From Ditylenchus dipsaci (lineage: Eukaryota > Nematoda > Chromadorea > Rhabditida > Anguinidae): a stretch of DNA of 64,000 nucleotides. The stretch spans positions 620,001 through 684,000 of the forward strand of contig SADC01001279.1 in NCBI GenBank assembly GCA_004194705.1, given 5' to 3'. A program made the translations under genes and the position numbers. The notes below the pieces were generated by a model. That model ran no database searches and had not been told where the DNA came from. It saw only the letters and a program-made list of their open reading frames with translations. Below, piece after piece: positions 1-10,464 of this stretch. Numbering within the stretch: the stretch's first letter is position 1; each line of letters starts with the position of its first letter.

Positions 1-33
1 TCTGCTGTTTTTTAGATTTTTTTTGGTTAGGAG

Positions 34-1087
34 CAGTGTTGTTCCAGCGCCGGCGCCGACCCTTTCTGAAAAAGGCCCAGCGCCGGCGCTCAGGGCAGCG
101 CCGACGCCGGCGCTGGGGCATTTTGTTTTTGCTGTAAATTTCATGAAAAATTCCTATTTTTTTAACAGTATGTTTTTCACAGTGAGAATGATTATAATTA
201 TTTGTTATCATATCGATCAGCAGCATACCGTTTATATTTCCTCTATTAATTCCTCATGGTGAGTGAATATTGAAAAACAGGGTGTTTTAAAAAATTCGCA
301 GAATTTGAGATGGCTATAAATTTTATCTAAAACGAGTTTCTGTTTTCACCAATCCTTTTCTCTTGACGGGGAATTTCGTTAAGTGTATAATGTCAAAAGT
401 ATGATTTTCGCTCGGTCCCTTGTGGTTCCGGATTTTAGCCATCTAGGGGCCACCCACAGACCAGGACCAGAACCACAGCGGGACTAAGCTAAAATCGTAT
501 TTTCGACATTATACACTAAATGAATTGCCCGTCAAGAGAAAACGATTGGCAAAAACAGAAATTAGAAATTCGGTCCAGAAAACAAGTTATAGCCATTTCA
601 AATCCTGCGGATTTCTTGAAACACCCTGTATTTTCCCTATGCTGAGAAATAAGTTCATATGAGGTGCAGTTATTAGAGAGTGAGAGTTCATGAAAAGAAT
701 GAGGTAATCCATATTAGTTTTGTGAAAAAAAAAGTTGTGTAAATTACTGTTTCAAGAATAGCATATGATAACCTGGTTGAGTTAAAAATTAATAATAAAC
801 TAAAAATCAAAGAAAATAAATAAAATAAATAAAAGATTTGAAGAAATGAAAGAAATTGCAGCACAAAAAATTCAGATAATTTACCTTGAAATTAAGAATA
901 AATGTCTTTCTCAATATTAGCCTGTTGAATTTTAAAAACAGCGCCGCTGTAGCCGTTCAAAAACAGCGACAGGGCCAGCGCCGGGACAAAAAATTTTTAG
1001 CGCCGGCGCCGACCAAAATTTTTCATTGGCCCCAGCGCCGGCACCGAGGGCACTTCCCGGGGCAGCGCCGGCGCCGGAACAACACTG
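34..1087. mobile_element. hAT-like non-autonomous element with GC-rich subterminal repeats
   Basis: The ends are a 12-bp perfect terminal inverted repeat, CAGTGTTGTTCC, and its complement. They are flanked by near-identical 8-bp direct repeats (gttaggag at 26-33, attaggag at 1088-1095; 7 of 8 match). An 8-bp duplication is the hallmark of hAT transposition. Each end carries tandem GC-rich motifs of the type cagcgccggcgcc, strongly unlike the AT-rich surroundings. The interior has no transposase and holds a second palindromic element. The short ORFs through the GC-rich ends look like by-products of the repeats. Confidence 0.8.
278..628. mobile_element. Palindromic MITE nested in the hAT-like element
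   Basis: The two halves are inverted copies of each other. The ends read cagggtgtttt and aaacaccctg, and the inner arms share the ctcttgacggg / cccgtcaagag and cattatacact / agtgtataatg pairs. It lies wholly within the 34-1087 element, so it inserted later. It has no coding potential. A TA after the right end fits a TA target, but no TA precedes the left end, so the superfamily is left open. Confidence 0.75.
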
Positions 1088-1099
1088 ATTAGGAGCAGA

Positions 1100-1880
1100 T
1101 TATTCGTGTTTTTTTTCTCGAACTCTAACAAAAACAATTAAAAACATGTCTGAGCCCTCTGGCCTACCATCCACCCAGACACTTGCCAAAAAAGACAGTG
1201 GGACCAGGACGAAAAATCCACCAAATTCCACACTAGAAGCACAATCTGCGTGCCATTAATAATGTCGCACGAGAATTTTTGCAAATAAAAAAAATATTTG
1301 GCTGCCCAAAATTACTTGTATGATCTTTCGTTTTCCTTCCTTTTCAAATGGAACAGCTGAAATTGAGTTTTCAATGAAGTTGGCACTATCTTTGTTGAAC
1401 ATTTGGAAGGCAGACATTTTGAAGCTACTGACTGGAGGAGGGGGCGTCATCTAAATGTGTAGGTATGCAATAAGTGTTTTAAAACAGTAAGACAGACTAT
1501 TTAAAGTGCTTACTGGATCTCTCTGCCAGTTGCCCATCCTCTGTTGCACGGAGCAAGGCGGGAGGGGGTCAGAAAGCACTGTTTTAACCCAAAACTTCCT
1601 TAGCGAAACTACTACTGTTGCACTGAAAGTTTAAGCGGGTCAAACAATTTAGAAAATGAACATTTTGATAGGAAACTTTTAGAAGATGAGTTTGTCTTGT
1701 TTCCCCAAGCTAACTTTTTTGGGAAAAACTATGTTTACTTTTATTTTTATTTTTTACTTTTTTAAATGAAATTGTTTAATTGAAATAATTAAAAATCGGC
1801 TCAAGCAACCAAAACAAACTGGCTAGAGTAGTCATTCTGAAATTACTTCAAGACCTTGGCTTCGAAGCTACAAAAATCGG
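1100..1880. other. No confident gene; possible short N-terminal exon at 1146
   Basis: A methionine-initiated frame on the plus strand from 1146 reads MSEPSGLPSTQ and continues for about 37 codons to a stop. Its composition (Ser, Pro, Thr, Lys) is protein-like, but I see no convincing donor site or second exon. The rest of the stretch is AT-rich with no recognised feature. Confidence 0.2.
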
Positions 1881-1883
1881 GGT

Positions 1884-2260
1884 ATAGACGTTTCTCGAAA
1901 ATGAAACTTTTTTCATTTTCGAGAAACGTTTCTCGAATTTGAAACTCAAAAGAGTAAAATATCTCTTTGGGTATACCTTATTCAGACATATCAAGGGTAT
2001 TTGGCTGAATGTGATGGCCAAAGTCCAGCATATTCCACATTGCGGGGGTTAGGGGTTAACACATGTATCTACGCTTATCCCTTGCAATGTGGAGTGTGCT
2101 GGTCTTTGGCCGCGAAGCGGCCAAATACCCTTGGTATGTCTAAATAAGTATCTTTACAGGTATACATATATACCCAAAGAGATATTTTACTCTTTTGAGT
2201 TTCAAATTCGAGAAACGTTTCTCGAAAATGAAAAAAGTTTCATTTTCGAGAAACGTCTAT
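1884..2260. mobile_element. Near-perfect palindromic foldback element
   Basis: The arms read inward from agacgtttctcgaaaatg on the left and its complement on the right. They match almost continuously for about 180 bp each, including the inner pairs aaagagatattttactc and ggccaaag. The repeated tetranucleotide-like core tttctcgaaa makes secondary hairpins inside each arm. No ORF of transposase type is present. Superfamily unknown. Confidence 0.8.
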
Positions 2261-2299
2261 GCACCCAAAAATCATGTCCTTGGTATTGTGTTCTGAGCC

Positions 2300-2730
2300 A
2301 CTTTTAAGAATTGCTCTCAGGCAAGTTACCAACCATTTTATAGCTAGTCAAGCTTAAGTAGTGAATCGCCTGACAGCAGTTTCTAATAAGCAGCTAAAAA
2401 CACGATTTTGAGTTAGGGGCTGTCGCTTTATTAAAGAGAATATAGTAAATTTTTTTAGGACACCTTGGAACCTCTAAAGAACGGCATACCAAAAAATTCC
2501 TTCGCCAGCTTACCTATATCGAGGTCTACGGATTTTCATGGCTTAATTTTATAAAAAACGTTATTTTTAAACTTTATTTTTTTTTGCGATGAACTAATAA
2601 TGTATTATACCATATATCTTTATATCAATCAGGTATATCTTTAGTTTAAAAAAGAACGACGTCTTTTTTGTCTTTAAACAACAACGTCTTTTCGTAGAAA
2701 CCACCAAATTTAGTATGAATGCAAAAAATG
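2300..2730. other. Non-coding stretch below the Reeler exons
   Basis: AT-rich sequence between the foldback element and the last Reeler exon. I looked for a continuation of the Reeler gene on the minus strand and saw no convincing exon. Confidence 0.3.
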
Positions 2731-2737
2731 TTCACAC

Positions 2738-4502
2738 GAATTGGACATATTGAGTGTCATCTTGATCGTTTTTCCACCACAACTGCATCCTTTTTTTGGG
2801 TTCATCGTGACTGTGGGTGACTGCATTTTTGGTCTTGAAGCACTGCTGTTGCCAACTGCCGTTATCGTCTAAGCGCAGGAACTGACCTATTCTAAATTTA
2901 ACTCATGGTTAAATATCAATTCTGAATATAACAAGATTTTTTTCAACATTTTGTTGACGACTCGGTTTTGCGATATAAACAAAAACTTGTTCACAATAAA
3001 AGTTGGGTTAAGAACATCAATATCAGAATTTTTTCTAAAGATTCGGTGTTACTTGGTTTTTTATCATCCTAAAACAGCTACTCGGTTTTAGGCCAGACAA
3101 TCTCTCCTAAGGGGCACAAATGGCAAGACTCTCGTGCCCTCAAAAAATGAGCACCTATTATTTGTGCCTGCCCACGCCCACCAATACATTCTTTTCTGTC
3201 CGTATCTGGTTCCGCGGAATGGAAATCGTTTAAATTCAAATTCAAACACATTTAAAAGCTACTGGTCGGAATCTGTCTGGCTGCGCAATTTATCCTTTTC
3301 CCATTTTATTTACGAGTTTGGTATTGAAATGATCCTCAGACTCTTGGTAACACAACAAAAACATCAGAGTAGGGGTGCAAAACTAGTTGAGCTAAGTTGC
3401 AGCCCAAGCCCAGGTACATACAAGTGAAGTTTTCTAAACATATATCTTTGATAGGCCAAGCTTTTCAAGCTACCTAGTTTCTTAGATGATTATGATAGGG
3501 AAAATGTTTTCTACCAGTTTCCCTGTGCACTGAAAAATTAATATCCTCCTTTGGTAAGTCGACAGAATAAAAAACTATTTAAATTTTAATTTCTTTTATT
3601 TTGACTGTGATTTGCATTAAATCATAAAATTGAGGCAGTTACTGACAATAAATCAATCTTAAAAATGATTCCAATCAACAAATTGATAATTTTTGGTTTT
3701 AGAACAAATGAGGTTTAACTCAATCACTAAAAAATTAATTGTGAAACCAAATGCGTTCGAATGAGATTACCATCCCTTTAAATTACCTATTCGCCCTTTT
3801 CTGGCTTATTGGTTATCTTAATGGTTATTTGACACGGTTAAGAATGCCGATTTCAAAAAGGAAAGGGAAGTGCTAGAGGTTACTGGAGATGCGCAAAACC
3901 AGTAGCGTTTAAATTTGCAAGCCCTGGGTCTGAGCTTTGTAACGAGCTATCAAATTTCACTAAGCAATTTAAAGGATATACAATTTTGATTGGAGAAATC
4001 TAAACTCCAAATTCCTAAATGAATGAACTTTAAAGAATTTTCTTTTCATATTTTTTACGAAAGCTGAGATATAGAGCTAAACTTTGGTATGAAAATTTGA
4101 TAGTCATTGTATTAAAATAATTCGGAAAAAGAAATTTAAAAAATTACGCGAAATATTCACAATAAAAATCCGGGAGCCATAAAATTGATCCAATGTTTAT
4201 TAGAAAGTAAAGATACAAAACCCACCTAGTTCCAGTGTTAGGTCCCTTGTAAACAAGTGGTTGTATAGCAAATCCCTTGAATTTCTCAGCTGTGGTGTTG
4301 CCACGCAGTGTTATGGCTACCGGTTGGTTTGGCCAATAGCATTTCTGGTCTACTTCTATGAAGAAGGGGGGTATTGTGAGCTGGGAAAAAACAATATAAA
4401 ATGTGTTACATGATTCAAAAGCTACCTGCAGACCTCCTTGGTGTTCCACAGCCTCCAGAGGATTCATACTTTCCACAACTGCGTGAACACAAGGCGCTCC
4501 AT
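2738..4502 (-). CDS. Reeler-domain protein (partial: three internal exons)
   Basis: Three minus-strand exons join in phase: 4502-4426, 4380-4226 and 2891-about 2738, with GT-AG junctions. Together they encode most of a Reeler domain, an extracellular domain found in reelin, ferric-chelate reductase-like and insect defence proteins. Visible signatures are the start DGAPCVHAVVESMNP, the central motif PVAITLRG...FKGFAIQP, and the end motif NGSWQQQCF...AVTHSHDEPKK followed by a Trp-containing strand. Family cysteines are present. The second intron is about 1.3 kb. The signal-peptide exon should lie above 4502 and the remainder of the protein below 2738; I could not find either, so total architecture and exact subfamily are open. 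The third exon uses the acceptor at 2892-2893, the only one nearby that keeps the frame. Confidence 0.8.
2900..4220. other. Long intron of the Reeler gene
   Basis: This is the second intron of the Reeler gene. A 97-codon plus-strand frame at 3134-3427 has no recognisable motif and is probably chance. No transposon ends were recognised here. Confidence 0.4.
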
Positions 4503-4519
4503 CTTAAAAAGGTTAATAA

Positions 4520-5400
4520 ATTTTAATATGGGGTGACTCCGGCCTGCCTACGAGCCTAAGCAGGCCCTGGGCTTTTCCAGACCTTTTGGAAAAAAGGTCT
4601 TACCATGTGATAGCTAAGATATCAGACTACCAAATAGTGCTTTTAAACCTAGATTTAAAAATGTGAAGGCTCTTTTAGATGAAAAAATAGTTTTTTACTC
4701 ATGGTAAAACCCCTTGACTTTGTCAAACCTCCTTTGTAACCAGAGTTTATTTTATATATGTTTATTTTATTTATTTATATATATTATTTTTTATATTTCT
4801 AGATCGATATACATCGACCGTGACATCGACCAACCTACAAATATAAAATATAAATAGATTCGCAAAATATTTGCTCGAGGCTGAGATATAGGTCCTCAAA
4901 GTTAGGGGTGGGCGCTTATTAGAGGAAATACGGTACACTCCAAATAAAGAATGCCTATTTTTCGTTTAGGCACACATATAAAGCATACCTGGCCATGTAT
5001 GAACAATTTGTAGAAAATAAGAAAGAAGCAAAAATAATTCATGCTTACAATAAAAATTATAATTTTGGTCAGGAGACATTTTTTGACTGGTCTTCTTCTG
5101 CTATACAAGCACGGTTTAATTTTTGGACCTGAACAAACCTAGTAGTTGAAGTAGTAACAATGCATAATACTGGTTTTTACACACGCACACCTATTCTATT
5201 ACAACAGCTTCGCTGTTAAGTTAGTGAGGCACGTAAAAGTTAGGGTTGAAAATACAACAACAACCATACAAATAAAAACATCAAAATTATTTTAGTGTTT
5301 GCTTTTTGAAGACTTTCACTTGTTTATGATTCTTCTGATAATTGTATCCGTGTAATTTTTTTATTTCACTAACCGAAAATTACGACATATAGTTATTTCA
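4520..5400. other. AT-rich repeats and a MITE end
   Basis: A TATTTATTT-type low-complexity block lies near 4740-4800. A solitary end of the common accgtatt family (ttagaggaaatacggta) lies at 4918-4934, preceded by the family's internal gagatataggtc motif at 4883. No gene seen. Confidence 0.4.
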
Positions 5401-5402
5401 AA

Positions 5403-5583
5403 ATGCCTCGAAAAGTGAGAAAAGGCGAAGAAAAAAAAGTCGGCCTCAAATTTGAAGAGCCAAAGGTCTTGCAAAGAGCATTACGCAATCAATGGTATAG
5501 ATGATCGAATCCGTTGTGATGCTAAAAGAATAGCAGAAGAAACTGGAATTTCTGTATACAGAATGACCATTGGATATCTGTGA
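5403..5583 (+). pseudogene. Possible transposase remnant with helix-turn-helix-like segment
   Basis: A methionine-initiated frame reads MPRKVRKGEEKKVGLKFEEP and stops after 33 codons. A second frame, offset by one or two bases, then continues with DDRIRCDAKRIAEETGISV, which has the spacing of a helix-turn-helix DNA-binding motif. A frameshift therefore separates a basic N-terminus from a DNA-binding-like segment. This resembles a decayed Tc1/mariner or pogo transposase start, but the match is too short to be certain. Confidence 0.35.
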
Positions 5584-5599
5584 TGCTGATTCGAAAGGA

Positions 5600-6850
5600 C
5601 AAATAGGGTGTCAAATAAATTCCTAGATTATCCTCTATCAATGAATAAAAGAAATCTCAAAAAAAACAAAAAATAAAAAACTTATGGCCAAAATAATATC
5701 AAGGACGAATTTCGGCCGCCCTGTAAAGAAATTATAAGCAACGTTTTTCGAGAGCTTGACGAAAAATCTCATTTTCATCACCGAAATCTTATTTTTGTAA
5801 GATTTGTCTGATTGATGTTTCCAGAATTCAAAAAAATGCCGTATTTGAAATATTCTAACACGATATTTTTTTAATAAAGCCCCAATTGTCCTTACTCGAA
5901 ACTAATAAAAATTAGAAAATTTTCAGAATTATCTCACGATTCTTAGGTTCTTAAAGGACCCTGTCTCTTCTTTATCGAGGCAATTTCAAAAGTTTGAATG
6001 CGCGCGAGAGTTTGAATGCTAACATTCCGGGCTACAATTCGGTACCAAAAGTTTGAAAAATTTAACAAAAAATTAAGTGTAAAAAAGGGTCTAAAATACT
6101 GACGGTCAATTTGGTGAACGGTCAAACGTCCTGTAAATTTGTGGAGCAGGGAAAGTGGGATAAGCTGTACGATCTGGCATATACCAGAAAATTATGCATC
6201 AAGTCAATAATTTTTGAGACTACAATTATCACTTTAAGATTACAGTTTTAGTGTAACAAATATTCAAAATCAGTGTTTAAGCATTGAGATTGACTATTGG
6301 CAGTAGTGTAAATTATTTTCGCACTTTCACTCGATAATTCCGGTGCTTATGATTGTATAATTTTACGAGGTGTTCTTCCACCTAATTACGTTGCGCAATA
6401 ATGCTTGTTTCTCACTACAGCTGGAACACAACTACAATTATTATTGTAAGCTGCTGCAATAGCCTCCCTTTCTGTGCACTCACACCATTAGTCTTCGGAA
6501 AAGAAGAAAGTGAAATCACAGACAGTGTAAAGTGAAATTTAAGGTGTGGCGACATTTGCGGTTCTCAATTTGCGGACGCGACAAATGGCGGACGGATTTA
6601 GGCGGACGCGACATTTTCGGCCCGACAAACGCGGATGGACATTTGCGGCCTGACAAAAGTAGAATAATGAAATAATAGTCAAAATATGCTAACGGAGTGA
6701 TTTTTACAAGAAAAAATGCGTTTGAAATTTTAAAGTATAGTGAAAACTATATGTATCGATCAGTATATAAATTCAGTTATGCTAATCCAAACATATGTTA
6801 TAAAAACAGAAATTCATTTTTTCAGTGTTTATCAAATTAATTCAAATTCA
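5600..6850. other. Intergenic; GC-rich short repeats at 6545-6655
   Basis: Mostly AT-rich unique-looking sequence. At 6545-6655 a cluster of imperfect repeats of the type gcggacgcgacatttgcgg stands out by base composition and looks like the end of a hAT-type element. I could not find its partner end or a target duplication. Confidence 0.35.
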
Positions 6851-6855
6851 TCATA

Positions 6856-7023
6856 CAGTCAACCCTCGATTTAACGACGCCCCCCAACGACACCCGAAAA
6901 TGAGCCAATTTGGTTGGCTTTGACTGAAATTTGGTCAAAGTGAACACCCGATTTAACGACACCCTCGATTCAACGACACCTTAAGTCGGTCCCCAGGGGT
7001 GTCGTTAAATCGAGGGCTGACTG
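6856..7023. mobile_element. pogo/Tigger-like MITE (168 bp)
   Basis: The terminal repeats are CAGTCAACCCTCGATTTAAC and a near-complement ending ...GACTG, flanked by TA on both sides (854-855 and 7024-7025). Sequences of the type cctcgattTAACGA are typical of pogo/Tigger ends. It contains no ORF. Confidence 0.85.
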
Positions 7024-7608
7024 TAACACAGAGCGAGGAAAGATGAACCTAAAAACAAAGTTTCACTGGGTCAAATTGACCCAGTTTTGCAGGATGAGGG
7101 TTAAAAAATAAAAATAGTCACCGAAATAAAATCTTCGAGCGCTATCTCCCGACGTCTACCTAAAATAGATCTACAAAAAATGGCAAAATAAATATAAAAG
7201 TCATAATTCTTTAAAGTATTTATTCTTTTATGTTCTATTGTAGATACTTGACGTCATTAGCTTAGGCTAAGTCTTAGGCGCCGGATAGGGCACCGCTTGT
7301 CAGAAAAACTCAAATATCCGTCTCTTCAAAGAAGCGCGGTCACCTGTCTTTAATTTGTCCCATGCCGAGCACGGGCGTGTCCCTTAAAAACTTACTCTGT
7401 ATCGTGACAACAGCTCTACCATGCTCTACTAATTAACCACTTTCTATAGTTACGTTCTATAGTTTTTATAGTAAAGATAACCCCTTTAGCTTATAAGAAT
7501 TCTATATTATATACCGAAAATATATTTTTCATCGTTGTTTTTCAAGGGCCTCTAATTTTTATTTCAGCTCAACAACTAAAAATGTGAAAACCAATAATAA
7601 AAAAATCT

Positions 7609-7749
7609 ACCGTATTTACTGTGTAAGCTCCCCATGAGGAGTTATTTTTCAACGCCTGAACAATCTTGAAATTGTTAATCAAAAATAGCCTTAACTCAGA
7701 AATCCCAGTCAAAAAACGAGAGGTGGGGAGTTAATAGAGGAAATACGGT
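7609..7749. mobile_element. accgtatt-family MITE (short copy)
   Basis: Ends are accgtatttact and ggaaatacggt. The internal pair ctccccatgagg / ggtggggag gives a stem. Further members of the same family are at 18904-19049, 19970-20447, 22843-23025, 31802-32050 and 39173-39433. Confidence 0.7.
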
Positions 7750-7759
7750 ATCCAGGTTT

Positions 7760-10460
7760 TTTTTTAACACTTTCCGACTCTCAAGATGAAAAGCGTGCTT
7801 TCATAAATTAAAAAAGAAGTTTCTATGGAGCTAAAGCTGTAATAAAGGTGCTTGTGAGTGTCTATAACTTATTTGTGAAAATTGATTAATAATAAGTTTT
7901 TTAAAACAAATTCCTGGAAATTAAAAAATTTGGGTGTTCCATGTGAAAGGAAAAAATGCTTTGCTATAATTGCACAAAAATAATTTGGTCAGGTTGGTTG
8001 GGTGAAATAATTATTCCCTAGTCTCTAATTATACCCCACCCTCAAGGGATGGGGGTGTTGAAAAATTATGCCCAATGGGCATAATTAGAGTAAATACGGT
8101 AGATCGAAAAAAGTGTTGTCGAATTGTTTGTAAAACTAGTCAAACATTCCCATAGATTTATCTGATTTTAGCAATTTTAGTTGACTTTTTGTGTAACTCA
8201 CCAAACGCACCATAAATTTTCTGTGCAGAACACCAAACGCTTGATAACTTCTCGAAAAACATCAAAAATATTCGTACTCATACTGGCCGACATTGATTTC
8301 GTCATTTGTCTCTCAAATATTTGCTCAACTTCGTCAATTTATGAAAATAGGCGTATAAGCAAGCAATCGAATTCGGCACAAGTTCAAAAAAATGCAGAAG
8401 TCCGAAATTTTGATCACATTTATCTGGATTTTATAAGTTATGTCATGATTTCAATTCCAAAAATTTTAAGTTTTAAACAGAAAATTTATGATCTAATAAA
8501 AATCTAAATTATAATTTATTAGACTGAGAAAAATAAACAGGTGGAACAGAAAAATCAAATGACATGAAGAGATGGTTTGCCTACAAGTTTGTCTCTATTG
8601 CTTTTTCCTCTCCTTTGCAATTGAGTCTCAATTATTCAACTGATTTAATCTGCAGCAAAAAGAACTTCTTTCTGGAATGATGCAAAAAAACAGGACAAAG
8701 AAGTGTCTTTGAGCAGTTTTGAAAAGTATGCAATTCTTGCAAAAGTTTGCATGCACCTAATAGGAATCGAACTTATGAACATTTTTGAAAGAGTTCTTTT
8801 AAATTGTTTTTAAGCAAAATAGTGCTGTCGACGAGAATCGCTTTCGTGATCAAGGTTTTAGAATTTTTATATCTTGGTATCGATCTCAATAATGTCTCAG
8901 ATTTGCCAAATCTGCAGTATCAAAAAAGTCTATTTTCAAAAGAGTAAGTTTTGACTGTTTTCGAAAAATCACATTGGTTCATTTTTATTTTGAAGAAAAA
9001 AACTGATTTTGACTTAAATTTTCAAAATAAAAGCATGTGGAGCTAAAAAATTACAATTCTCACAAAAAATTTCTAGTGATTTTTGAAACCACACGGACGA
9101 ATAAAATTGGAGTGAAGACTTTTAAAAACGCATAAAAAGTATGGTACTCAGCTAGGAATAGAACTTCTGGTATATTCAAGTGTACAAAGTATACCTGAGT
9201 TACCAAAAATTTAAAAATAAAATCAAAGATCTAAATAATATTACAACCACATAAAATTAGCGAAAACTTGATTTCCAAAAAAATATTGCTACAAAGGTCA
9301 TTGAGAGCAATAAGCAAAAAAATTCCCAAGTTTGAAGGACATTTTTGCCCATTTTATGTCTGCTCTAACTCTCTAATTTCTTCTTATTCTTATCGGGATC
9401 GGGTGAAGACCAACTTTTCCTTTTTCATCACCCATTTTTTCTTTAATTGATTGTTTTATACTCATACAAATTTGTAACTTAACATCATCTATGTGCCAGC
9501 ATTTTTCCAGCGGGAGCAGTGATGACACCAAAAAACTCTTTGGGAATTTGCGAAGGTTCCACCCGCCTAGTCACTCAAAACATAACAATCAGACAAGACG
9601 ACTACTAGTAGGCATTGTTATTTTGCTGGTGCAGAAAAAAGGTCTTTTTCAACTTGTTTTTTTGCTTACAAGTAGTATTATTACAAAAATGCACTTTTTA
9701 CAGCTATTTTTTTTGTTGTGTAATTTAAAAGAAGCGTATAAGTAACCGAGTTTATTTTTTCTCCGAATCTTGTTGACAATTACATTATAATATCACAGTT
9801 TTTATAAAAAAATTAAATAAACGATAAAAAAAATTGCAACAAATATAAAGGAGTACACACATTTGGAATTAAAATTTAGTGATCTTGATTTTTTTGAAAT
9901 TTTTAGTTTGGCACAGTAACCGCCTTCGTTCTTCTGGACTAAAAACGACATTTTGATCTTTGGTTGGTTAACAAAAATTTCGTTTATAGTCCGATTAGGC
10001 AAAAGTGTTTGACATTTAATTATAATTTCAGGAGCAGTTTTTGGTCCGGTCTGGTTAACCAGTTAATCAAAAGTGTTGGGACATCAACAGCTTTATACAT
10101 TAAGTATTTGATTAAGTAACCGAAAGTTAGTCACTAAATAGAGGTTCCACTGTATTGGTTTTAAGATGTAGAACATGGAAGCCTTATTAACATGGAAGCC
10201 TTAGTAGCAGCCGCAAAGATGAAGGCTATAATTTAATAATAGCCAATCCGTATGCAGGTTCCAGGCTAGAATTAAAGTTTCAAGCATGGATAATCTGTTT
10301 GCAGTAACTCGACTACAGTTAGTATTCAATTCTAGCCGCTGCTGCACTTTTTAAGTCTATTTTCTCTTTGTCAACATTATCAACAGTTAAATTGCCAAAA
10401 ATTTGGAGCATATGTGACAACAAAAAAGTAATAAAGTTTTGTTCTTATCTCAAGCATTTA
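7760..10460. other. Intergenic AT-rich region, no gene recognised
   Basis: Contains a solitary accgtatt-family end at 8088-8100 and a pogo-like end (gaggttccactgta) at 10142-10155. The plus-strand 108-codon frame at 8181-8507 and the 84-codon frame at 9491-9745 have low-complexity composition and no motif; I do not call them genes. The part just below 10465 may include the 3' untranslated region of the Ser-rich gene. Confidence 0.4.
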
Positions 10461-10464
10461 ATAT

